From Paenibacillus sp. LHD-117 (lineage in GTDB: Bacteria > Bacillota > Bacilli > Paenibacillales > Paenibacillaceae), in NCBI RefSeq assembly GCF_030929555.1, contig NZ_JAVFVT010000002.1, positions 1 to 64,000 of the forward strand: a DNA stretch of 64,000 bases. The letters run 5' to 3'. Shown piece after piece: positions 14,670-23,124 of the stretch (within the stretch, counting starts at the first letter, position 1; each line of letters starts with the position of its first letter). A model generated the notes under the pieces. It had not been told where the DNA came from. It did not search any database and worked only from the letters and a program-made list of their open reading frames with translations. The translations under genes and the position numbers were made by a program.

Positions 14670-16721
14670 ATGACGATAGCGACACTTGCGGCAACAGAAG
14701 GAGTCTTTCGCTCCGTGTGTCCCTTCGACTGTCCGGACACCTGCGGGCTTCATATCACTTTAAAAGACGGCAAAGTAACGAACGTAACCGGCGACCCCGA
14801 CCATCCCGTCACGAAAGGCGCAATCTGTAATAAAGTGCGTCAGCTGCCGGATCGCGTACATCATCCCGACCGGCTGCTGCAGCCCATGCGGCGCGTCGGT
14901 CCGAAAGGCACGCTTGAATTCGAGCCGATCAGCTGGGACGCAGCCTATGAAGAAATCGTATCCCGAATGAAAGACATCATCCATCGTTACGGCGCGGAAT
15001 CGATTCTGCCATACAGCTTCTATGGGAATATGGGCGTGCTAAATGCCGAAGGCATGGATCGCCGTTTCTTCCACCGGCTAGGCGCTTCTCTGCTGGACCG
15101 TTCTATCTGCAACGCGGCCGGAGCGGCAGGATATAAATACACGATGGGTGGATCGATCGGGATCGATCCCGAAGAAACCGTACATACGAAGCTGTTCCTG
15201 ATCTGGGGCTGCAATCTCGTATCGACGAATATGCACCAGACGATGCTGGCGACGGAAGCCCGCAGGCACGGAGCGAAGATTGTTCATATCGACGTGCATC
15301 GCAACCGGACATCTGCATGGGCGGATGAATTCGTCCACGTTCGTCCGGGCACGGACGGAGCGCTTGCGCTTGGCATGATGCATATCCTTATTCGCGACGG
15401 TCTCGTGAACGAATCATTCATCCGCGAGAATACGATCGGCTATAAAGAATTAAAAGATCAAACCGATCAATATCCGCCTGAGGTCGCTTCCGACATTACG
15501 GGCGTGCCGATCGATCAGCTCGAATCGCTCGCCAGGCTTTATGGCACGACGACGCCATCCTTTATCCGAATCGGGAATGGGCTCCAGCATCACGATAACG
15601 GCGGCATGATCGTCCGAACGATTTCCTGCCTCCCCGCCATGACCGGACAATGGGATCAGATCGGCGGAGGGGCGATGAAGGGCAACGGCTGGTATTCCCG
15701 TCTTAACAATGATCGTCTGGAGCGAATCGATTTGCTGCCCGATCCTGGCGTTCGCACAGTCAATATGAACCAGCTTGGCGACGCGCTGCTGACGATGGAT
15801 CCTCCGGTTCGCATGTTGTTCGTATATAACAGCAATCCTGCTATCGTTGCGCCGGATCAATCGAAGGTTCGGGAAGGTTTGCTGCGCGAGGATTTGTTCA
15901 CGGTGACGCATGATTTGTTCCTGACCGATACTTGCAAGTACGCGGACATCGTCCTCCCAGCTACCTCCCATTTGGAAAACTTGGATCTATACGCATCCTA
16001 TTGGCATCTGTATTTACAGCTTGGCGAGCCGATTCTGTCTCCTGCGGGCGAAAGCAAGTCGAACTTCACCTTGTTCAAGGAGCTGGCACTTCGGATGGGC
16101 TTCGAGCCAGAGTTATTCGACTTGACGGAAGAGGACATGATTCGCGAAGCGCTGGATGCCGAGTTCAATCCGCTGCTCCAAGGCATTACGGTCGAGTCGC
16201 TGAGGGAGCATGGGTGGATGAAGGCGGGCGGCGGCAGGCGAATACCGTTATCCGAGCGTATCCCGACTCCGTCCGGCAAGATCGAGCTTTATTCGGAGGC
16301 GATGCTCGCAAGCGGGTTGCCTCCCGTGCCGACATATACGCCGCTGCGCGAGGAAACGGACTTCCCGTTCTGGCTCACGACGGGACCGAATCATAGCTAT
16401 ATTAATTCGACTTTCGCCAACCAGTCGAAGCTTCAGAAGCTGGAGAAACAGCCGACTCTGCATATGAACGAGCAAGACGCCGCGCGGCTTGGTATCGGCG
16501 ACGGCGAACGCGTCCTCGTCCGGAACGAACGAGGCGAAGCGAAGTTGACGATCAAGCTTGGCCGTGATGTGCTCCCAGGCGTCCTCGTAACGCAAGGGCT
16601 CTGGTGGGATGACGAGGAGCATGGCCGCAGCTCGGTTAATGCGCTAACTCCCCAAAGGCTCGCCGACATGGGCGGCGGCGCGACCTTCTTCTCGAACCGT
16701 GTGGAAGTCGTGAAATTATAA
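14670..16721 (+). CDS. Molybdopterin-dependent oxidoreductase (DMSO reductase/formate dehydrogenase family)
   Basis: A 683-residue molybdopterin guanine dinucleotide enzyme. The N-terminus holds a [4Fe-4S] motif C17-x3-C21-x3-C25 with C53, followed by the molybdopterin-binding domains (LIWGCNLVSTNMHQTM, HIDVHRNRTSAWADEFVHVRPGTDGALALGMMHIL) and a C-terminal dinucleotide-binding barrel (GPNHSYINSTFANQSKLQ, VLVRNERGEAKLTIKLG). There is no Tat signal, so it should be cytoplasmic. The metal-site residue region (YGNMGVLNAEGMDRRF) does not decide the substrate. No electron-transfer subunit is next to it. ATG at 14670 has GGAGTG 8 bases upstream. Family is secure, reaction unknown. Confidence 0.9.
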   Translation: MTIATLAATEGVFRSVCPFDCPDTCGLHITLKDGKVTNVTGDPDHPVTKGAICNKVRQLPDRVHHPDRLLQPMRRVGPKGTLEFEPISWDAAYEEIVSRMKDIIHRYGAESILPYSFYGNMGVLNAEGMDRRFFHRLGASLLDRSICNAAGAAGYKYTMGGSIGIDPEETVHTKLFLIWGCNLVSTNMHQTMLATEARRHGAKIVHIDVHRNRTSAWADEFVHVRPGTDGALALGMMHILIRDGLVNESFIRENTIGYKELKDQTDQYPPEVASDITGVPIDQLESLARLYGTTTPSFIRIGNGLQHHDNGGMIVRTISCLPAMTGQWDQIGGGAMKGNGWYSRLNNDRLERIDLLPDPGVRTVNMNQLGDALLTMDPPVRMLFVYNSNPAIVAPDQSKVREGLLREDLFTVTHDLFLTDTCKYADIVLPATSHLENLDLYASYWHLYLQLGEPILSPAGESKSNFTLFKELALRMGFEPELFDLTEEDMIREALDAEFNPLLQGITVESLREHGWMKAGGGRRIPLSERIPTPSGKIELYSEAMLASGLPPVPTYTPLREETDFPFWLTTGPNHSYINSTFANQSKLQKLEKQPTLHMNEQDAARLGIGDGERVLVRNERGEAKLTIKLGRDVLPGVLVTQGLWWDDEEHGRSSVNALTPQRLADMGGGATFFSNRVEVVKL

Positions 16722-16745
16722 ATATACGGAGCCATAACCGATAAT

Positions 16746-16784
16746 AAGCCATGCCGTCAGCAAACCGCTGGCGGCATGGCTTTT
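16746..16784. terminator. Bidirectional terminator
   Basis: AAGCCATGCCGTCAGC pairs with GCTGGCGGCATGGCTT around a 5-base loop, with a T-rich end on the plus strand. It lies between convergent genes. Confidence 0.88.
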
Positions 16785-16802
16785 ATCGTAGTGAAGTTGG
16801 CA

Positions 16803-17774
16803 TTATGAACGGAATTCAGGCACCAGATAAGGCGGCGTTTCACCGTTAAGCGCGGCAATGAGGTTATTCGCGGCAGCTTTCGCCATATCGATTCGCGTCT
16901 TCGTCGTCGCCGATCCGATATGCGGCAGCGCGAGCACGTTCGGGAACCGAAGCAGCGGATGGCTGCCGTCGATCGGCTCCTGCTTATATACGTCGAGACC
17001 CGCTCCCCGGATGACGCCATTCTCAAGCGCATCGATCAACGCGTCTTCATCGACGGTCGCGCCTCTCGACACATTGATGTAGATCGCCGAAGCTTTCATT
17101 TTCGCGAATTGCTCGCGGCCTATCATGTCCTTCGTTTCTTCCGTTAACGGAGCAAGCATAACAACGAAATCCGACGTAGCAAGCAATTCGTCGAGCTCCG
17201 CATAGGTCGCCTCGTATCGCTGTTCGGCATCCGGCTTGCGTGAGCGGTTATAGTATTGCACGGTCATATCGAATCCGAACCGCGCGCGTTTGGCGACGGC
17301 TTCGCCGATCCGGCCCATGCCGATAATGCCGAGCACCGCGTGATGGACGTCAACGCCGAATAGCTGTTCGCCGTCTCCCCGCTTCCACTTGCCTTCTCTC
17401 ACATAATGATCCAGCTCCGCCACTCTTCTGGCCGCGCCTAACATTAACGCGAAGGTCAGGTCGGCAACCGTCTCGTCCAGCACGTAAGGCGTATGCGTGC
17501 CGATGACGCCGAATCGTTTCATCGCGTCGATATCGAAATGGTTGTAGCCGACGGAGATCGTGCTTACCGCCCTCAGCTTTGGCGCCGCTTCAAGCAAAGC
17601 GGCATCGATTCTGCGCCCCGCGGTCAAAAATCCTTCCGCGTTCGAGAGCCTTCGATGCAGTTCGTCGCGAGGAATCGTATCGCCATCGGTCCAGATGTCT
17701 AAGGTGCAGTGCGCAGCAAGCGATTGTTCCACTTCCGGGGCAAGCGGCCGGTCAACGAATACATGTGGTTTCAA
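16803..17774 (-). CDS. D-2-hydroxyacid dehydrogenase (glyoxylate/hydroxypyruvate reductase-like)
   Basis: A 323-residue D-isomer-specific 2-hydroxyacid dehydrogenase. The Rossmann motif GIIGMGRIGEAVAKRARFGF is followed by NRSRKPDAE (favouring NADP), and the catalytic set is present: Arg in NVSRGATVDEDALIDAL, Glu in DVYKQEPIDGSHPLL and His in LPHIGSATTKTRIDMA. Overall it resembles glyoxylate/hydroxypyruvate reductases (GyaR/YvcT type), which reduce glyoxylate or 2-ketogluconate. Standing alone, its substrate cannot be fixed. Confidence 0.9.
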   Translation of the reverse strand: MKPHVFVDRPLAPEVEQSLAAHCTLDIWTDGDTIPRDELHRRLSNAEGFLTAGRRIDAALLEAAPKLRAVSTISVGYNHFDIDAMKRFGVIGTHTPYVLDETVADLTFALMLGAARRVAELDHYVREGKWKRGDGEQLFGVDVHHAVLGIIGMGRIGEAVAKRARFGFDMTVQYYNRSRKPDAEQRYEATYAELDELLATSDFVVMLAPLTEETKDMIGREQFAKMKASAIYINVSRGATVDEDALIDALENGVIRGAGLDVYKQEPIDGSHPLLRFPNVLALPHIGSATTKTRIDMAKAAANNLIAALNGETPPYLVPEFRS

Positions 17775-17953
17775 AATAAATCACTCCTTCTTACTGGTTG
17801 ATGAGTTAATGGCTATCTAAGCCTTCGACGCACGTAATGGGCATACCTTCCGAATTGCCTGAACTTTCCCTAGATAAACAAGCGCGTTATCGGCAAGGCT
17901 AAAAAGGTCCCCCGCGGTCAGCGGTCATTCCAATTTCGGATGGAGGTCATGGT

Positions 17954-18100
17954 ATGGGTCGTCACAGACACAAATCGATGGCAAGCAGAAATTTCGCGTA
18001 CGAGGTCAACTCGCTGCATGCGGAGAACAATGTAGCTGCATCCACAACGAACAATCGCAATCAGAAGGGACATACGCCGAATAGCCCTTCAACCGGCTAA
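17954..18100 (+). CDS. Small hydrophilic protein (48 aa), unknown
   Basis: A 48-codon frame starting MGRHRHKSMASRNFAYEVN, rich in Asn, Ser and His and with no hydrophobic segment. The ATG at 17954 has a very good ribosome binding site (TGGAGG, 7 bases), and a terminator follows 10 bases after the stop, which together make a real gene likely. Such short, polar Bacillota genes are often spore-associated, but nothing here proves that. No family is recognised. Confidence 0.6.
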   Translation: MGRHRHKSMASRNFAYEVNSLHAENNVAASTTNNRNQKGHTPNSPSTG

Positions 18101-18108
18101 CGAAGCGA

Positions 18109-18152
18109 AGAAGGCTGCCCGACGACCATCCAAGGTTCGTTTGGCAGCCTTT
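18109..18152. terminator. Terminator between convergent genes
   Basis: AAGGCTGCC and GGCAGCCTT pair around a loop that includes an imperfect inner pairing (CGAC.../...GTTCG). The T tract is short on both sides. Confidence 0.7.
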
Positions 18153-18184
18153 GCTCCAATGAAGCTGAAGCGGACATAATACAT

Positions 18185-19180
18185 TTACATAAGTTTTACG
18201 ACAATCTTGCCGCGCACATGACGTTCGGAGAACCGCTTCAATGCGTCGCCTACTTCGGCCAAGCTGATGACTTCACCGATAAGCGGGTTCAGATAACCGG
18301 CCTCCATCAATCCCAAGAACTCTTCGGACATCCGCGCGAGATCTTCCTCTGCTTGCCGATTGCCGGAGTTATGCGCGCCGCCCAGCATGAGCTTATGGAC
18401 CGTAAACGTCTTGGTGGAGGGTTGGAAGTCAGCCACGATCTCTGGCGCTCCCGCGATGCAAGCCAGCTGTCCGCTGTAAGCTAACGCCGACAAGTCCTTC
18501 TGGGCCGTCGCGCGATTGATCGAATTGAGGATGAGATCGACGCCGAGCCCGTCGGTTAATTCAGAGATCCGTTCATGGACGTCTACGCATGTATAATCGA
18601 TCACTTCATCCGCCCCGAGCGATCGCACATATTCCGCGTTTCCCGCTGAAGCGCTGCTAATAATCCTGTCGGCTCCGAGGAGCTTAGCGATTTGAATCGC
18701 GTATCCGCCTACGCCGCCTGCGCCCGCATGGATGAAGATCGACTGTCCCGGCTGAATTTTCATCTTGCGGACAAGCGCCTGATATGCGGTCAGTCCAGCG
18801 CACGGGAATGCCGCGGCAGCTTCGAACGATAGCGATGCGGGAATCCGGGCAGCTGTATGAGCCGTCGTTACCGCATACTCGGAACATACGCCTTGCCGCG
18901 TAAAGTCAGCATGGAAGACGACTCTGTCGCCTATCTTCCACTCCGTTACGCCGCTTCCGATCTCTTGAACGATACCAGCTCCGTCTACGCCCGGAACATG
19001 CGGATACGTCCAATTCGGGTGACCGCCGCCCATCACTTTGTAATCGACGGGATTCAGCGAAGCAGCCATCATCCGAATCAGTATTTCTCCGGGTCCGGGC
19101 GACGGGATATCCAGTTCCACGATTCGAAGCGTTTCCGGCCCTCCGGCTTGCTCTTGCGCAATTGCTCTCATTCCGCTCAT
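18185..19180 (-). CDS. NADP-dependent MDR oxidoreductase (quinone oxidoreductase-like)
   Basis: A 331-residue zinc-independent medium-chain dehydrogenase/reductase. It has the GroES-like N-terminus (PGPGEILIRMMAASLNPVDYKV, VPGVDGAGIVQEIGSGV) and a Rossmann core with IHAGAGGVGGYAIQIAKLLGA. The cysteines that bind catalytic zinc are missing, as in quinone oxidoreductases and crotonyl-CoA-type reductases. Likely reduces quinones or enals with NADPH. ATG with Met at position 4 as an alternative start. It follows the SGNH/deacetylase gene divergently only in function; it is downstream of that operon on the other side of 19181-19201, on the same strand. Confidence 0.85.
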   Translation of the reverse strand: MSGMRAIAQEQAGGPETLRIVELDIPSPGPGEILIRMMAASLNPVDYKVMGGGHPNWTYPHVPGVDGAGIVQEIGSGVTEWKIGDRVVFHADFTRQGVCSEYAVTTAHTAARIPASLSFEAAAAFPCAGLTAYQALVRKMKIQPGQSIFIHAGAGGVGGYAIQIAKLLGADRIISSASAGNAEYVRSLGADEVIDYTCVDVHERISELTDGLGVDLILNSINRATAQKDLSALAYSGQLACIAGAPEIVADFQPSTKTFTVHKLMLGGAHNSGNRQAEEDLARMSEEFLGLMEAGYLNPLIGEVISLAEVGDALKRFSERHVRGKIVVKLM

Positions 19181-19201
19181 GCGGTGTCAGCTCTCCTCTC
19201 G

Positions 19202-21037
19202 CTACTTGCCTTGCAGCATTTGGACCAAGACGTCGCTTGGCACCTCCGGACTGCCGTTAATCCGTTTCAAAGCGAATAAGCTTCGTTTGTCGCCTTGCCT
19301 GATCTGGCTAATGCCCGGCGTCGTCGTCAAGGTCGCGCGGTACCCCATATCCATCAGAATTTGCTCCGATAAATGCGAATAGTAGCCGAACGGATAGGTA
19401 AAGACGTTGACCTTCGATCCAGTCTCCTTTTCAATCAAATCCGCCATAAACGAAGCATCGTTCTCGAAGGTCTGCGCATACGCGGCATCCGTCTCGTCAT
19501 TTTTCCGCAAGACGCCAGCCCGTACGGAAGGATCGTCCGGCAACGATTCGTGAAGATCGAAGGTATGGTTCTGGATATCGATGACACCTGATTGCTGCAT
19601 CTCCCGGGCTTGCGACCAAGTGAAATGCGGGTAAAACTGTTTGCCCTTGATCCGGTGCTCTTCCCTGCCGGTAGACCAGCCGATCATGGAGATCGTCGCG
19701 TTCATTCCGAGCTCTTTCAGAACCGGATACGCGAATTCGTAATTGCTTAGATAACCATCGTCAAACGTAATCGCGACCGGATTGTCGGGCAGCTTCTTCT
19801 TCCCGTCCACGAAATCGATCAAGTCCTGGATGAGTACTGTCTGATAGCCGGCTGCCTTCACCGCTTCCATATCGCTGCGGAATTTATCCGGCGGCGTGAT
19901 AAGCGAATTCGGCTCATACGGATCGTCGTCGATGTGGTGATAGACCAAGATCGGAATATCAAGCTTCTCTCCCGATCCGCCAGCGGGACGTGTGAACGCT
20001 TCCGCTACCCGTTCCTTCACGTTCGCCTTTGTCGTATGATGACCGAAGTTTGCGGGAACATAAACGTCTGGATCCTCGAATACATATCCGAGCATCATCT
20101 TCCCAAGCGAATTCCGGTAGTGCATCGTGTCGTAAAAATATCTCGGATCGCCGCTGACGCCCGAATACCCTGAGAAATCCCAGAAATCGGTCACGTCGGC
20201 AATCTTCGTCCAGTAGTTCTTAAGCGCGTCCATGTCATAGCTTTGCAGCTCCTGATCCGAAGTCGCGCCCGTAATCAGTCGGAAGGTTGCGCCGTGGGCT
20301 TCCGTATACTCTTTCATTCGTTTGAGCGCAGCTACGTTTTGGTCCAGCGCGATTGCCTCCAGCTTCCCGAACGGAGCGAATGCCGCTTGATTCGCGGTCA
20401 TGAAAGCGTCCAGATCGTCGACCTGCTCGGCATCGCGCTTCACCTTGTTGTAGACGCCGGTCTCCGGAACGAAACTGGCATATGCGAACGAATCGACGGC
20501 CCGCTTCGCATATCCTTCCAGCTTCGAATAGCCGTATGACGGATTCAGCTTCAAGTAGTCCCAGTAAAACTTCAGCAGCGATTCTCCATTGACTTTCGCA
20601 TGAAGCGACTGCTTGAAGTCAGTCGGCGTTTCGTTAAAGTGGCTGATCTCCTGCAGGCTCATGTGAAGCACGATGTTTTTCGGTTCGTATTCGTCGATCA
20701 AATAATAGAGCGTCTTCTCGTAATCGTGGAAGTCTCCGCCATACATGAGCATGCTGTAGAAGCTGGCCCCGTCGCCGTAATACTGGTTCAGCAGCTCTGG
20801 CGAGATGGAGCTGGACTTAGATCCGCCGATAATGTAAGAGTTATATCGTTCGTGATACTGATCCAGGTAACCGATCTTGGCCACCCTTGGATTGTTGACC
20901 ATATTGTAGGAATGCCACTTCAGCACCTTGTCCCCGAATACGCCGAACGGATCCACGATCATATTGAAGCCGCAGAGCGCTGCGGCCGCCAATAGAAGAG
21001 ATGCGAGGAATGCGGTCAACCATCTTCGGAAAGTCAT
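19202..21037 (-). CDS. Fusion: SGNH/DltD-like domain plus polysaccharide deacetylase
   Basis: About 611 residues. An N-terminal signal anchor (MTFRRWLTAFLASLLLAAAAL) is followed by roughly 330 residues resembling the extracellular acyltransferase partners of MBOAT proteins (NMIVDPFGVF, then IIGGSKSSSISPELLNQYY with a possible catalytic Ser, and a late FYDTMHYRNSLGKMM). The C-terminal 250 residues are a carbohydrate esterase 4-type deacetylase: ILVYHHIDDDPYEP, TFDDGYLSNYEFAYPVL with the metal Asp pair, QNHTFDLH supplying histidines and FTYPFGYYSHLSEQIL. It should act outside the cell on a wall or exopolysaccharide. ATG at 21037 follows GAGAGGGG by 8 bases and lies 14 bases after the MBOAT gene. 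The fusion of both activities is uncommon. Confidence 0.8.
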   Translation of the reverse strand: MTFRRWLTAFLASLLLAAAALCGFNMIVDPFGVFGDKVLKWHSYNMVNNPRVAKIGYLDQYHERYNSYIIGGSKSSSISPELLNQYYGDGASFYSMLMYGGDFHDYEKTLYYLIDEYEPKNIVLHMSLQEISHFNETPTDFKQSLHAKVNGESLLKFYWDYLKLNPSYGYSKLEGYAKRAVDSFAYASFVPETGVYNKVKRDAEQVDDLDAFMTANQAAFAPFGKLEAIALDQNVAALKRMKEYTEAHGATFRLITGATSDQELQSYDMDALKNYWTKIADVTDFWDFSGYSGVSGDPRYFYDTMHYRNSLGKMMLGYVFEDPDVYVPANFGHHTTKANVKERVAEAFTRPAGGSGEKLDIPILVYHHIDDDPYEPNSLITPPDKFRSDMEAVKAAGYQTVLIQDLIDFVDGKKKLPDNPVAITFDDGYLSNYEFAYPVLKELGMNATISMIGWSTGREEHRIKGKQFYPHFTWSQAREMQQSGVIDIQNHTFDLHESLPDDPSVRAGVLRKNDETDAAYAQTFENDASFMADLIEKETGSKVNVFTYPFGYYSHLSEQILMDMGYRATLTTTPGISQIRQGDKRSLFALKRINGSPEVPSDVLVQMLQGK

Positions 21038-21051
21038 GCGAAACACCCCTC

Positions 21052-22482
21052 TCAAAATTGGAAATATAGGAAATTGGAAACCGATGTCATCTGGGCTAAC
21101 GAGATGCCCAACATAAACGCGGCGGCAACCGCATGCCGAATACGCGGTTGGAAGTCATTTGTCAATTGGCTCGAATTGGGCGCGAAAAACGAAATCGCCA
21201 TGCCGATCAGGAGCAGCGCGACGATATAAGCATGATTCGCCGCGTAGATCGTCGCTTGCTCCAGGAATCCGCCAAAACCCATGCCCGCGAAATCCTGCAG
21301 GCTGAACATTTTGCGGAAGACGGCCCATGCCTCCGGCATGTCGTCGGAGACGAACAGAATTCGCGTTCCGACAACGCCCGCGAACGTTAGCGTCCAAGCA
21401 AGCGCAAACGGCAACTGCCATTTGTTGCGGTACATCATGTGGGACATGCAGACGAACACCCCATTAATGAGGCCCCAAATAATGAATTGCCAGCCCGCTC
21501 CATGCCAGAAGCCCGACACGAAGAAAGTCATCATGACCGAGAAATAAAAGTTGAAGCTTCCGCTGCCTTTTCGGTAGAAGCTTCGGAAAACATAGTCCGA
21601 CAAAAACTTGGACAAGGTCATATGCCAGCGCTGCCAATATTCGCGGAAGTTTCTTGCCTTGTAAGGCGAATTAAAGTTATGCGGAAGCCTGATATTAAAC
21701 ATCAGCGCAAGGCCTAGCGCCATGTCCGCGTAGCCCGACAGGTCAAAATAATACGAAATGGAATAACCCAGCGAAGCGACCCATGACGTAAACGTATCCC
21801 CGGCGCCTACGTTAGCGTAGAAAGAAGCCGCATAACCGGTCAGCGGGTCGGCCAACATGATCTTCTTGGCGCAGCCCATCGAGAACAAGAAAATGCCTAA
21901 CATCATGTTCGTCCCGTTGAACCGCAAGAAATTACGCTCGCGGTATTGGGGTATCATATCCTCGTGATGGACGATCGGACCCACGATCAACTGCGGGAAG
22001 AACGTGATGAACGTAAGAAAATCGATGATTGGCGTTTCCTTCGTTCTTCCCCGGTAACAATCGACCAGAAAAGCGATCAATTGGAACGTGTAGAACGATA
22101 TGCCGAGCGGCAGCGCGATCTCCAGCAGCGGGAAAGCTCCTCCGCTAAGCAGGTTCAAGTTCTCGATCGCGAAATTCGCGTACTTGTAATAGCCTAGAAA
22201 CCCGATGTTCAAAGCGATGCCGATAGTGAGCAGCAGCCGCTTGCGCCAAATGGCGCCCGCCTTGTCGGCTTTCGCGATCAGATTGCCGATCGCGAAATTC
22301 AAGAGAATATCCACGATGAACAGGAACACGAACGTGCCGCTCCCTTTCGCGTAGAACGCGATCGATGCCAACACGAGCCACAGCTTGGCCGCGTTCTTCC
22401 ATCCGAGGCTGCCGAGGATCCGGTAACCGAGGAGCGTGACCGGCAGAAAAACAAAGATAAACGTATATGTAGAAAAAATCAC
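21052..22482 (-). CDS. MBOAT-family O-acyltransferase
   Basis: A 476-residue integral membrane protein of the MBOAT family (AlgI/DltB/PatA relatives). Hallmarks: YYKYANFAIENLN near residue 100, LPLGISFYTFQLIAFLVDCYRG, FFPQLIVGPI, ISYYFDLSGYADMALGLALMF, and the REYWQRWHMTLSKFLSDYVF segment, with the catalytic His in FFVSGFWHGAGWQFIIWG. These proteins move acyl groups from the cytoplasm to extracytoplasmic polysaccharides, handing them to a partner. The next gene encodes such a partner fused to a deacetylase, 14 bases away, so the pair is very probably one O-acetylation/N-deacetylation unit. Target polymer unknown. Confidence 0.92.
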   Translation of the reverse strand: MIFSTYTFIFVFLPVTLLGYRILGSLGWKNAAKLWLVLASIAFYAKGSGTFVFLFIVDILLNFAIGNLIAKADKAGAIWRKRLLLTIGIALNIGFLGYYKYANFAIENLNLLSGGAFPLLEIALPLGISFYTFQLIAFLVDCYRGRTKETPIIDFLTFITFFPQLIVGPIVHHEDMIPQYRERNFLRFNGTNMMLGIFLFSMGCAKKIMLADPLTGYAASFYANVGAGDTFTSWVASLGYSISYYFDLSGYADMALGLALMFNIRLPHNFNSPYKARNFREYWQRWHMTLSKFLSDYVFRSFYRKGSGSFNFYFSVMMTFFVSGFWHGAGWQFIIWGLINGVFVCMSHMMYRNKWQLPFALAWTLTFAGVVGTRILFVSDDMPEAWAVFRKMFSLQDFAGMGFGGFLEQATIYAANHAYIVALLLIGMAISFFAPNSSQLTNDFQPRIRHAVAAAFMLGISLAQMTSVSNFLYFQF

Positions 22483-22517
22483 GCCAAACCCTTCTTTCGC
22501 CGCTTTTTAATTCGGGA

Positions 22518-22967
22518 TTAAATAAGCGATTTGATCATCCGGACATGAGGAATGTTCTCTTCCATAAACACTTCCGAATCCGTCTTGTAACCAACTCTCT
22601 CGTAAAATCCGGCCGCTTGCGTCTGAGCGTGAAGCTTGGCCTTGGACAAGCCCTGCTCGCGAGCGATCGCTTCGAGCGCCTCCATAACCGCTTTGCCGAT
22701 CTGATGTTTCCGGAACTTCTCTCGCACGCAGATCCGTTCCAGCTTCGCGACGCCGTCTACAACCCGCACTCTGCCCGTGCCGGCAGGCTCGCCATCGTAT
22801 GAAATGAGCACATGGCTCGATGCGTTCTCATGTTCGTCGATCTCCGCTTCGACGGGAACGCCCTGCTCCTCGACGAACACCTCGGTGCGGATCCGGTATG
22901 CTTTCTCCAGCTGTTCCTTATGTTGTACTCTCTCTGTTGTTAGCATGGCTACAGCCACTCCTTTCAT
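22518..22967 (-). CDS. GNAT-family acetyltransferase
   Basis: A 149-residue GCN5-related N-acetyltransferase. It has the acetyl-CoA motif in ERICVREKFRKHQIGKAVMEALEAIAREQG and the GFYERVGYKTDSEVFMEENIPHVRM end typical of the ElaA/YjcF-like group. Substrate unknown. The ATG at 22967 has GGAG 8 bases upstream; a second ATG seven codons later is possible. It has its own promoter (22980-23008) and is divergent from the CDF gene. Confidence 0.88.
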   Translation of the reverse strand: MKGVAVAMLTTERVQHKEQLEKAYRIRTEVFVEEQGVPVEAEIDEHENASSHVLISYDGEPAGTGRVRVVDGVAKLERICVREKFRKHQIGKAVMEALEAIAREQGLSKAKLHAQTQAAGFYERVGYKTDSEVFMEENIPHVRMIKSLI

Positions 22968-22979
22968 GATTCCTTCTCC

Positions 22980-23008
22980 ATTATAATGGCTTTGTCGACA
23001 ATTGCCAA
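22980..23008 (-). promoter_or_regulatory. Likely sigma-A promoter of the GNAT gene
   Basis: TTGGCA (23003-23008) and TATAAT (22980-22985) on the minus strand, 17 bases apart. The -10 box is only about 12 bases from the start codon, so the leader would be very short or the start lies at the later ATG. Confidence 0.55.
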
Positions 23009-23056
23009 AACTAATGTCGAAAGCCGCCTAGGTATCGAAGGCTTCCCGGTCAAGCA

Positions 23057-23085
23057 TTGAAGTAAGCACTGAATAGGCATATAAT
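23057..23085 (+). promoter_or_regulatory. Likely sigma-A promoter of the CDF gene
   Basis: TTGAAG (23057-23062) and a perfect TATAAT (23080-23085) on the plus strand, 17 bases apart. Confidence 0.65.
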
Positions 23086-23124
23086 TACATGTAAAATTAC
23101 GGAATGTGGAGGAGAAAACGCAAA

